DNA of 64,000 nucleotides, taken from CAYYSY01 sp964474355 (GTDB lineage: Bacteria; Myxococcota_A; UBA9160; UBA4427). The stretch covers positions 1 through 64,000 of the forward strand of contig CAYYSY010000312.1 of assembly GCA_964474355.1 (NCBI GenBank), read 5' to 3'. Every line of letters begins with the position of its first letter. Positions within the stretch are counted from its first letter, which is position 1. Below the pieces are notes generated by a model. That model had not been told where the DNA came from, ran no database searches, and was given only the letters and a program-made list of their open reading frames with translations. Positions 1-7,672 of this stretch are shown piece after piece. The position numbers were made by a program, and so were the translations under genes.

Positions 1-206
1 GCCGTCGCCGTGCTGCGCTGAGCTCTCGAGGCGCAGGCTTGCGGCCTGGCGGAGGCCCGAGGATGGCGCCGTCGCCGGTCTGTAGCGGTTGAGCCGGCAT
101 GACGGGTCCTCCTGGAGACCGAATGGTCCTCACGGAGCATCGAGCTGTGCCCCCACGAAATGACGTGTCCAGGTGACACCCGCCGGTCGCGGGCGAGGCA
201 TAGCCA

Positions 207-263
207 ATGCGCGTTCTTCTGCATACCGGCAAGGTGGGCTGCCAGACGGAAGGGGCCGTCTAG
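207..263 (+). other. 18-codon mini-ORF echoing the start of the ArsA-like gene
   Basis: ATG at 207 opens 18 sense codons (MRVLLHTGKVGCQTEGAV) ending in TAG at 261-263, directly abutting the ATG at 264. The first nine codons encode the same residues as the downstream gene, but CTT/CTC, CTG/CTC and ACC/ACG differ only at third positions. The P-loop part is shortened by six bases (GGCGGC) and then diverges. The 57-bp offset is in frame. It may be the relic of a second arsA paralogue, an old tandem duplication, or a translated leader. I cannot tell which. Upstream of it (1-206) I see only a possible reading-frame end at position 21. Confidence 0.4.
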
Positions 264-1412
264 ATGCGCGTTCTCCTCCATACGGGCAAGGGCGGCGTGG
301 GCAAGACGAGCCTGTCGCTCGCGACGGCGCTCGCTGCGGCCGAGCACGGCCACCGGGTCTTCGTGCTCTCGACCGACGCCGCGCACAGCCTGGGCGACGC
401 GCTCGGCGAGCCCGTCGGCTCCCGCCCGCGCGAGATCACCGAGAACGTCGTGGCCCAGGAGGTCGGCGTGCTCGATGAGCTCGACCGGGCCTGGTCCGAG
501 ATCCAGGAGTGGCTGCGCGCGCTGATGCGCGAAGAGACCGACGATCTCGTCGCCGAAGAGCTGCTCGTGTTTCCCGGCATGGAGGAGCTCGTGTCGCTGC
601 GCGCGGTGCGCGAGGTCGAGGCGACGGGCGAGTTCGACACCTGCGTCGTCGACTGCGCGCCCACCGGCGCGACGCTTCGCATGCTTCGCTTCCCCGATGC
701 GTTGCGCGTCTTCATGGAGCGCTTCTTCGTGCTCGAGCGCAAGGGCGCGCGGCTGCTCCGCAAGGTCGGTGGCGCCGGGCTCGTGCCCGGCGAGGCCTTC
801 TTCGACGCGTTCGAGCGGCTCTATCTCGAGGTCGACGACGTGCGGCAGATCCTGCTCGACAACGACCGCACGAGCGCGCGGCTCGTCGTGAACCCCGCCC
901 GTATCGTCGTCGACGAGACCCGCCGTTCGTTCTCCTACCTGTCGCTCTACGGGGTCGCGACCGACGGCGTGCTGGTGAACCGAGTGCTGCCGGACGAAGC
1001 CAAGGGCGGGTACTTCGCGCGCTGGGCCGAGCGCGAGCGGGGCGAGCTCGAGGCGATCCGCGAGTCGTTCCCGGTGCCGCTCTTCCAGGCACCGCTGCAC
1101 GAGCACGAGCCCATCGGCGTCGAGGCGCTCCGCCGGCTCGGTCTCGAAACCTTCGGCGAGCGCGACCCGGCGGCGCTCCTCGCCCGCGGCCGCCCCTTCG
1201 AGGTCGTCCGTCGTGGCGACCGCCCGGTGCTCCGCATCGAGCTCGCGGGGGCCGAGAAGGGCGAGATCGACGTCACCCTCGCGGGCCCCGAGCTCCACGT
1301 TCGCGTCCGCGACGCCCGCCGCCGCGTGAGCCTCCCCGCCTCGCTCGAGGGCCGGCCGATCGAGCAGGCCGATCTCCGAGGCAACACCCTCGAGGTCGTC
1401 TTCTCGGCCTGA
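264..1412 (+). CDS. ArsA/GET3-family ATPase with C-terminal HSP20-like domain
   Basis: 382 aa. A deviant Walker A (GKGGVGKT, residues 8-15) and a switch-like DAAHSLGDAL (38-47) place it in the ArsA/Get3 branch of SIMIBI ATPases. A CAPTGATLR segment near residue 130 matches the family's DTAPTGHT motif. About 70 C-terminal residues (from ~310) form a small beta-rich domain like the ArsA_HSP20 domain. No Cys-rich arsenite-binding motif is evident and no ars genes are adjacent, so arsenite export is not supported. A chaperone or targeting ATPase role, known for Get3-like proteins, is as likely. The ATG at 264 is chosen because the P-loop follows at the usual distance. Confidence 0.85.
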   Translation: MRVLLHTGKGGVGKTSLSLATALAAAEHGHRVFVLSTDAAHSLGDALGEPVGSRPREITENVVAQEVGVLDELDRAWSEIQEWLRALMREETDDLVAEELLVFPGMEELVSLRAVREVEATGEFDTCVVDCAPTGATLRMLRFPDALRVFMERFFVLERKGARLLRKVGGAGLVPGEAFFDAFERLYLEVDDVRQILLDNDRTSARLVVNPARIVVDETRRSFSYLSLYGVATDGVLVNRVLPDEAKGGYFARWAERERGELEAIRESFPVPLFQAPLHEHEPIGVEALRRLGLETFGERDPAALLARGRPFEVVRRGDRPVLRIELAGAEKGEIDVTLAGPELHVRVRDARRRVSLPASLEGRPIEQADLRGNTLEVVFSA

Positions 1413-1605
1413 GCATCCCCGCCCCGGGTGCGGACCCACCCGATCCATCGATTCCCCGCCATTCTTGGATCGACGCCTCCGGGGGAGCGTGTTACGGTTG
1501 CCACACGGTTTCAGCTCTTTCGAGGGGTTGGGGATCCAGTTGCCGGTCCTCCCCGACCGATCGGGCTGTGGACGCAGCATTTCTGCCGTGCTGGGGGGCG
1601 CAGGC

Positions 1606-3159
1606 TTGAAGCGCGTAATCCGGGGGCGACTCCGCGGCGAGTCCGTGTGCCGGCGCCAGGCCTTCAGCGGCTCGCTGGCAGGTTTGGTTGGCGCTCGCGC
1701 GGGCCGGGCCCTCGCACCCCTTCTTCTATTCCTGTCGGTCTTCGCGATCGTCGGCGCGAGCGTCGCGGCCGAGATCATCGACGTGCGTGTCGGACAGCAT
1801 CCGACGTTCACGCGCGTGGTCTTCGAGCTCGATTCGGCAGCCGGCTATCAGCTCTCGAAGAGCAGGCCCGCCGATGGCAACGAAGAGCTCGTGGTGATCC
1901 TGCAGGCCACGTCGATCCCGCGGCGCGTTCAGTCGCCGCGGCGATCGCTGCTCGGTCTGGTCCGTGTGGCGCCGGAGGGCCGGCAGGCCGTCGCGCGCAT
2001 CGAGCTCAAGAAGAAGGGGCTCATCGTCAAAGAGCGCATCATGTCGAGCCCGTATCGCGTGGTGCTCGACGTGCTGGACCCCAACGCCGCGGCCGCCGCA
2101 GCGAAGCCGAAGCCCGCACCCAAGCCCGCACCCAAGCCCGAGCCGAAGCCCGAGCCGGTCGTGAAGGCCGAGCCGAAGCCGACGCCGAGGTCCGTCACCA
2201 AGCCCGAGCCGAAGCCGGCACCGAAGCCCGCCCCCGCCGCCCCCGAGCCCGAGCCCGAGCCGGAAGAAGACGACCTGCTCGGCGCCGCAGACGACGACCT
2301 CGGCCCCGGGCCCGGTGAAGCCACTCGCCGGCCTGCACCGCCCGGCACCACCGCCGAGCCGAGCGAGGGCGGCATCGCCACCATGGGTCAGACCGACCGG
2401 GTCGCTCCGCCGCCGAAGCAGCCGGTCCGTCCGGCGCCGATCGCCGAAGAAGAAGGCGGCGGCATGGGCACGCTGCTCGGCTTCGTCGGCGTGATCGCGC
2501 TCGTCGGGCTTGGCGCCTTCGTCTTTCTCAGGCTCCGCGGACGTGGCGGGGACGACGAGGACGAAGAGGCCGCGGGGGACGACGACGAGGCGAACCCCTT
2601 CGCCCGCATGGAACGGCTCAGCGAGGACCAGAGTCAGGGCGCCTCCACCGCCGAGAAGCCCGCCGGCGAAGCGGGCGGCGGCGGCCCTCAGCTGACCCTC
2701 GACTCGCTCGTGGACGACATGCCGGTGAAGGCCGGTGACGCCGGGGCGTCGGCAGAGCCCGACCTCGGCGAGACGATCATCACGGCAAAGGACTTGGAGG
2801 GCGGAGAAGAGCCCTTCTCGCTGGTCCAGGAGGAGGAGGGTCCCGCCGCCGGCGCACCGCCTCCGTCTCCGGCGGCCGAAGGCCCGACCTTCGCGCCGGA
2901 AGTAGACGAAGCAGAACTCTCGGAGGAAGAGATGGCAAAGCTCATCCAGCAGTTTGAGGCACGGGTCGCCGCCCTCGAGAGCCGACTCGACGAGCAAGCC
3001 GAGGCCCGCGAGCGCCTCGAGCGCCAGGTCGCCGCGCAGACCGAAGAGCTGCGCGTCCAGCGCGCCGCCATCGCGCGCACCCAGCGCGCCGTGCGCAACC
3101 TGACTCGCGGCGAAGAGGACGGCCCGACCGAGCCGGCGCTGCGCGACCCGAACGGCTGA
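1606..3159 (+). CDS. AMIN-domain, single-pass membrane protein with Lys/Pro repeats and coiled coil (FimV-like layout)
   Basis: 517 aa from TTG 1606; the same frame is open upstream to TTG 1465 and GTG 1645 is another option, so the start is uncertain. The order is: signal sequence ending about residue 55 (Ala-rich, hydrophobic), an AMIN-type beta domain (~56-150), a Lys-Pro/Glu-Pro repeat linker (~165-215), an acidic spacer, one transmembrane helix (~289-311), a long acidic cytoplasmic segment and a C-terminal coiled coil (~440-505). AMIN domains bind peptidoglycan or septal and pilus structures. Together with the transmembrane and coiled-coil layout this recalls FimV/TspA organisers of envelope machines. 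No pil or gsp gene is adjacent. Confidence 0.65.
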   Translation: MKRVIRGRLRGESVCRRQAFSGSLAGLVGARAGRALAPLLLFLSVFAIVGASVAAEIIDVRVGQHPTFTRVVFELDSAAGYQLSKSRPADGNEELVVILQATSIPRRVQSPRRSLLGLVRVAPEGRQAVARIELKKKGLIVKERIMSSPYRVVLDVLDPNAAAAAAKPKPAPKPAPKPEPKPEPVVKAEPKPTPRSVTKPEPKPAPKPAPAAPEPEPEPEEDDLLGAADDDLGPGPGEATRRPAPPGTTAEPSEGGIATMGQTDRVAPPPKQPVRPAPIAEEEGGGMGTLLGFVGVIALVGLGAFVFLRLRGRGGDDEDEEAAGDDDEANPFARMERLSEDQSQGASTAEKPAGEAGGGGPQLTLDSLVDDMPVKAGDAGASAEPDLGETIITAKDLEGGEEPFSLVQEEEGPAAGAPPPSPAAEGPTFAPEVDEAELSEEEMAKLIQQFEARVAALESRLDEQAEARERLERQVAAQTEELRVQRAAIARTQRAVRNLTRGEEDGPTEPALRDPNG

Positions 3160-3292
3160 TCCGCCCCGCGCCCGTCACGCATCGGGGCCAAGTAGACAGT
3201 CGACGCTCGCCTGACCTCGGGGATCAGTGTGCGTGCGACCTTCGGCACATCCCGGGTCCGAACGTGCGCGCAACCCCCCTCAGACCTGCCCG

Positions 3293-4357
3293 ATGAACGT
3301 ACGCGGCACCCTCGTCGCTCTCTTCGCGATCACGATTTCGTTGGCGGTGCTCGTCTTCTCGATCGGTGACGACGAATTCGAGCCGTCTGCGCCGTCACCG
3401 GCGGAGCTCGATCCGCTCGCGTTCGACGATGGCGAGCGCATCGAGCTCGAAGCCGGCTCGGCCTCGCTCACGTGCGGCTTCGACCACGACGCGCCGCGTC
3501 CGGCGGGTACACCGATCGGCGGGGTCACGTACACGGAGCTGCGCGAGCGCGTACGCGGATGTGTCTCGACGCAGCTCGTCCACCTCTACTACACCGGCAG
3601 CATGAATGCCGGCGTGACGAGGCTCGTCGCCGCAGTGACGAGCGCGGCGGTCGAGGTGGGCGTGCGCGGCCGGCTGCTCGACGCCGACTCGAAGGGGGGC
3701 GACATCGCGGCGGCCATGCGGGCTGGCGAGCTGATGAGTGAGCACGGCTGGGCGATGTGGGTGGCGCGAGGCTCGTCGTGTTACAGCGCGTGCACGATGC
3801 TGCTCGCCGCAGCGCACTACCGGGCGGTGCGAGGCGACGTCGGCATTCACCGCGTCTTCCCCGCGCACTCGACGGCGACGTCGCGCGAGGAGCTCGCGCA
3901 CGATCTCGAGCGGATCCTCGGCCGGATCCGCGACTACCTGATGCGGCACGGCGTCAGCACACAGCTCGCCGACGCGATGATGACCGTGCCTGCCCGCGAG
4001 ATCCGCGTGCTCACCGACGCAGAGCTCGCGGGGTTTGGCCTCGTTGGCCAGAACGCCGCCCAGGCCGATCTCGAGCGCATTCAGCTCGTGCAGCGCTGCG
4101 GCATGGCGTTCGTGCGTCGCGCCGAGGCGTGGGAGCAGGCGCACGCCGAGGAGTGCGTCCGGCCCTACGTGCAGCGCGCGCGAGAGACGGACGTCTCACC
4201 GCGCCGCTTCGAGTGCGCCATCCTCGAGTGCGGCCGGAAGCTCGAGCCGCTCTTCGGCTTTCCCGATCCCGAGTGTCCGGCCGAGAGCCCGATCTTCCGG
4301 ACGAGCAGCTGGCACTTCTGCGAAGACAACGAGCAGAGGCGCGCGCAGGCGCAGTAG
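3293..4357 (+). CDS. Membrane-anchored periplasmic ClpP/crotonase-fold serine protease-like protein
   Basis: 354 aa from ATG 3293 (an upstream GTG at 3227 would add 22 poorly hydrophobic residues). One N-terminal transmembrane helix (about residues 5-23) is followed by a periplasmic domain. The middle shows DSKGGDI (~132), then GSSCYSACTMLLAAA (~160-175) and GIHRVF (~183). This is the pattern of the COG3904-type periplasmic ClpP relatives, where the Ser of the SAC segment is the presumed nucleophile. The C-terminal ~100 residues contain several Cys, probably disulphides. The substrate is unknown. Confidence 0.7.
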   Translation: MNVRGTLVALFAITISLAVLVFSIGDDEFEPSAPSPAELDPLAFDDGERIELEAGSASLTCGFDHDAPRPAGTPIGGVTYTELRERVRGCVSTQLVHLYYTGSMNAGVTRLVAAVTSAAVEVGVRGRLLDADSKGGDIAAAMRAGELMSEHGWAMWVARGSSCYSACTMLLAAAHYRAVRGDVGIHRVFPAHSTATSREELAHDLERILGRIRDYLMRHGVSTQLADAMMTVPAREIRVLTDAELAGFGLVGQNAAQADLERIQLVQRCGMAFVRRAEAWEQAHAEECVRPYVQRARETDVSPRRFECAILECGRKLEPLFGFPDPECPAESPIFRTSSWHFCEDNEQRRAQAQ

Positions 4358-4373
4358 TGCCGCCAGCCCGCGA

Positions 4374-6368
4374 TCAGAACACGCCGAACAGGCCGCCCCT
4401 CTCCTTCTTCGACTGTTCGAGCAGTGCGACGATCTCCGCATGACCGGCGGCGCCCGCGATCTGGGCGGGCGTGCGTCCACGGTCATCGCGTCGTGACGGA
4501 TCCGCGCCGCGACGGAGCAGCACCTCCACCACGCCGAGATGGCCCGCCTCGGCAGCACGGATCAACGGAGTCGCTCGACCATCGCCGCGGGCCTCCACGT
4601 CGGCGCCGCGCGCGAGGAGCAGCTCGCAGACTTCGATGTGTCCCGCCGCGGCGGCGAGCAGGAGGGGCGTGTTGCCCGATGCCGATCGCAGCTCGACATC
4701 GGCGCCGCGCTCGATCAGCATGCGCGCCGTCTCGACGTCGCCCCGCCGCGCGGCGACGGCGAGCAGGCCGAGCCCGTCGCCGCAGCGCGTATCGGCGCCG
4801 GCGCCGCGGGCGAGCAGCAGCTCGACGATGTCGGTATGACCGTGCTGCAGCGCCTGGCAGACCGGCGCGCTTCGCCCCCGGCGCTTCGCCGCGCTCGCGC
4901 CGGCGTCGAGCAGAGCGCGGGTCGTTCGCACGTCGCCCGAGCGCACCGCGGCGTCCAGCGGCGTCGCGCCGCCGCCGTCCGCCCGCGCGAGATCCGCGCC
5001 CGCCTCGAGCAGCCGGCGTGCGGCGTCGACGTGTCCCTCCCGCGCGGCGTCGAAGAGCGGAGTTCGGCCGCGCGCGTCCCGCGCGTCGGCCGCCGCCCCC
5101 TTCTGCAGCAGGATCGCGGCGCAGTCGACGTGCCCGCCCCGGGCGGCCTCGTGGAGCGCGGTGCGGCGGCTGGCATCCCGCGCGTTCGGGTCGGCGCCGC
5201 GCTCGAGCAGGAGCGTCGCGATCTCGGCGTGTCCTCTCGCTGCCGCCAGCGCGAGCGCCGTCGCGCCATCTTCGTTCGTGCTCCGCACCGTGGCCGCGTT
5301 GCCGGCGAGCGCTCGAACCTGCGCGGTGTTCCCACGCCAGGCGGCGATCTGGATGGGCGCCCAGCCCTCGAAGCCCGACCCCGACTCGGGCGTCGAGCTC
5401 GACGCGAGCCAGGCGGCGTCGTCGTCGCGCCTGGGCTTGCGCGTGTCCCGTGCGCCCGCGCGTCGAAGCAGCGAGACGACGTCGCGATGGCTCCCCGCCT
5501 TCGCCAGCTCGAGCGCCGAGCTCCCGGCGCGGTCCGTGCGTGCGACGTCGCTCTTCGCGCGGATCAGCAGTGCGACCACGTCGGCATGACCTCGCGAGGC
5601 CGCATTCATCAGCGGAGTGCGCCCGAAGGCATCGACCCGGTTCGGGTCGGCTCCGCCACGCAGCAGCGCCTGGGCGATGTCGACGTGGCCCGATCGGGCG
5701 GCGACGACCAGGGCCGGATCGCCGAACGCATCGGCCCTGTCGACCTTCGCGCCGCCCTCGAGGAGCGCCGTCACGACGTCCGGATGCTCCAGGCGCGTTG
5801 CCGTGTCGAGCGGCCGCCTGCCTCTTTGATCCTTCTGCTCGGCGTCGACGCCCGCTGCGAGCGCGACTCTCACGAGGCCCGGGTCGTTCGACACGACACC
5901 GCGCCAGAGATCGCTGCGGGCGAACTCCCGCGCCGCCTTGCGTTCGGTCGACAGGCGCTTCCGAGCAGGCTCGTAGCCCGCCCGAGCCGCCGATCGGATG
6001 AGCTTCATGCCTTCGTCGCGCTCTCCCGTCTGCCCCAGCAGCACGCCGAGGTTGTAGGCGGCGCGCGGGTCGCCCTTCTTCGCGGCGCCACGAAGCCAGC
6101 GCCGCGCACGGTCGAGGTCGCGCGGGACGACGACGCCGTTGCGATAGATGCTCGCGAGCCGGATCGCCGCATCGACGTCGCCCTTGCGCGCGAGCTTCTC
6201 GAGTCGCGAGATCGCGCCCCGCATGTCGCCCTCGCGGACGCGCTGGAGCGCCGGCTCGAGTGGCGGCGCAGCGGACACGTCGACGTCGGCATGGGCGAGC
6301 GTCCCGAGCAGCCAGCTGCCGACCAGAAGAGCGAGCGCCGCGCGACGCGCGAGATCAGGGCTCGCCAT
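4374..6368 (-). CDS. Secreted Sel1-like/ankyrin repeat protein
   Basis: 664 aa. The start at 6368 begins a clear signal peptide (ALALLVGSWLLGTLAHA). After it come two Sel1-type helical repeats (~35-115), then about fifteen ankyrin repeats in two blocks (~150-305 and ~345-650) separated by an Arg/Asp/Ser-rich linker. Repeats carry the usual TPL..AA..GH..V...LL..GAD core. It is a protein-binding scaffold, most likely periplasmic. The ATG overlaps the last 14 bases of the upstream oxidoreductase gene, so the two are translationally coupled and it is the third gene of the minus-strand electron-transfer operon. Confidence 0.85.
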   Translation of the reverse strand: MASPDLARRAALALLVGSWLLGTLAHADVDVSAAPPLEPALQRVREGDMRGAISRLEKLARKGDVDAAIRLASIYRNGVVVPRDLDRARRWLRGAAKKGDPRAAYNLGVLLGQTGERDEGMKLIRSAARAGYEPARKRLSTERKAAREFARSDLWRGVVSNDPGLVRVALAAGVDAEQKDQRGRRPLDTATRLEHPDVVTALLEGGAKVDRADAFGDPALVVAARSGHVDIAQALLRGGADPNRVDAFGRTPLMNAASRGHADVVALLIRAKSDVARTDRAGSSALELAKAGSHRDVVSLLRRAGARDTRKPRRDDDAAWLASSSTPESGSGFEGWAPIQIAAWRGNTAQVRALAGNAATVRSTNEDGATALALAAARGHAEIATLLLERGADPNARDASRRTALHEAARGGHVDCAAILLQKGAAADARDARGRTPLFDAAREGHVDAARRLLEAGADLARADGGGATPLDAAVRSGDVRTTRALLDAGASAAKRRGRSAPVCQALQHGHTDIVELLLARGAGADTRCGDGLGLLAVAARRGDVETARMLIERGADVELRSASGNTPLLLAAAAGHIEVCELLLARGADVEARGDGRATPLIRAAEAGHLGVVEVLLRRGADPSRRDDRGRTPAQIAGAAGHAEIVALLEQSKKERGGLFGVF

Positions 6369-7668
6369 GCAATGTCTCCATCTCGACGCCGACCTCGCGC
6401 AAGAACCCGAAAGGCAGCTCACCGCCAGCGCACACGATGATGGCGTCGTTCGGGATCGTCTCCTCGCCAGCCTCGACCTGCAAAGTGACGCTCGCGTCGT
6501 CGATGCGCGCGACGGTCGAAGTGCGCACCACGCGGATCCGCTCGGCGCGCTCACGCTCGTCGAGCTTGCTGCGGTTCGGCGGCTTGGCGCGCCCGAACGA
6601 ATCGCCGCGGCACGAGAGCGTCACGACGGTCCCCGGCTCGTCGGCGAGCGAGATCGCGGCCTCGAGCGCGCTGTCGCCCGCACCCACGACCAGCACGTGG
6701 CGGCCCCGATGATCGGCCGGGTCTTCGAGCAGATAGGTGACCTTGGCGAGCTCTTCGCCCGCGGCGCCGAGACGGCGCGGCGAGCCTCGCCGGCCTATCG
6801 CGAGGACGACCGCGCGGCAGGTGAACTCACCGCTCGTCGTCGTCACGCGGAAGCCCGCGCCGTCGCTCTCGATCGCGCTCACCTTTTCTCCGTAGTCGAT
6901 CTCGACTCTGGTCTCGCGCTCGGTGCGTTGCCACAGCTCGAGCAGCGCCTCCTTGGTCGTCTCGCGCAGCTTCACCTTGCCCACGAGCGGCAGCTCGACC
7001 GGCGCCGTGAGCACGAGCTTGCGGCGTGGATAGTGGGCGACCGCGCCGCCGAGCGTGTCCTGCTCGAGCGTGCGCGCGCGCAGGCCGTGCTGCTTCGCCG
7101 CGAGGGTGGCGGCGAAGCCCGCCGGGCCCGCGCCGACGATCACGACGTCGACCCGGTCGCCCTGGCCGATGCCGTCGAGGTCCCGCACCGAGTCGATCAC
7201 CTGACGCCCCTGCTCGATCGCGTTCCGGATGAGCCCCATGCCGCCGAGCTCGCCGACGATGAACAGGCCGGGCACGCTCGACTCGAAACGTGCATCGAGC
7301 ACCGGGACCTCGACGCCGCGCTCCTTCGTGCCGATCACGAGCGTGATCGCGTCGAAGGGGCAGGCGTCGCGGCACGCGCCGTGCCCCACGCAGTTCGCCG
7401 CGTTCACGAGCACGGCCTTGCCTTCGAGCACCTGGAGCACGTCCGACTCGGGGCAGGCCGTGACGCACGCGCCGGAGCCCAGGCAGCGGATCGGGTCGAT
7501 GAAGGGGTGGAGCGCCGCGGGCAGGTGGAGCCCTTCTTCGCGGGCGGACTCGATGGCCTCGCGAATGCGTGAGTCACGCCTGCGCCGACGCAGGACGAAC
7601 CAGACGAACACGGCGATCAGTGGGACGCCGTAGACGAGCCAGGCGATGAGTGAGGTCGAGTCCATCAT
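6355..7668 (-). CDS. Membrane-anchored ferredoxin-domain FAD/NAD(P)-dependent oxidoreductase
   Basis: 437 aa. The order is: N-terminal transmembrane helix (~6-26), basic linker, a two-cluster ferredoxin domain (62-104), FAD-binding GAGPAG (179-184) and NAD(P)-binding GAGDSA (329-334), that is, a TrxB-like flavoprotein core. There is no CXXC disulphide redox pair, so it is not a thioredoxin reductase. Each ferredoxin motif lacks the second Cys: C62-x5-C68-x3-C72-P and C93-x5-C99-x3-C103-P, with Ser65 and His96 in its place. This resembles the CxxHxxC motifs of 3Fe-4S ferredoxins. It probably passes electrons between NAD(P)H and a membrane or periplasmic carrier. The start is 4 bp after the barrel gene's stop. 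Confidence 0.8.
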   Translation of the reverse strand: MMDSTSLIAWLVYGVPLIAVFVWFVLRRRRRDSRIREAIESAREEGLHLPAALHPFIDPIRCLGSGACVTACPESDVLQVLEGKAVLVNAANCVGHGACRDACPFDAITLVIGTKERGVEVPVLDARFESSVPGLFIVGELGGMGLIRNAIEQGRQVIDSVRDLDGIGQGDRVDVVIVGAGPAGFAATLAAKQHGLRARTLEQDTLGGAVAHYPRRKLVLTAPVELPLVGKVKLRETTKEALLELWQRTERETRVEIDYGEKVSAIESDGAGFRVTTTSGEFTCRAVVLAIGRRGSPRRLGAAGEELAKVTYLLEDPADHRGRHVLVVGAGDSALEAAISLADEPGTVVTLSCRGDSFGRAKPPNRSKLDERERAERIRVVRTSTVARIDDASVTLQVEAGEETIPNDAIIVCAGGELPFGFLREVGVEMETLHGEP

Positions 7669-7672
7669 CTGA

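Noticed and set aside
264..1412. Arsenite-pump ATPase of an ars operon
   Set aside because: No arsB, arsC, arsD or arsR neighbours and no arsenite-binding Cys cluster; only family membership is supported.
4539..6440. Long open frame (633 aa) on the plus strand opposite the ankyrin gene
   Set aside because: Arg/Ala-rich composition without motifs. It is a shadow of the GC-rich ankyrin gene, which has clear repeats and a signal peptide.
6355..7668. Thioredoxin reductase
   Set aside because: The flavoprotein core is similar but there is no redox CXXC, and it carries an N-terminal ferredoxin domain and transmembrane helix.
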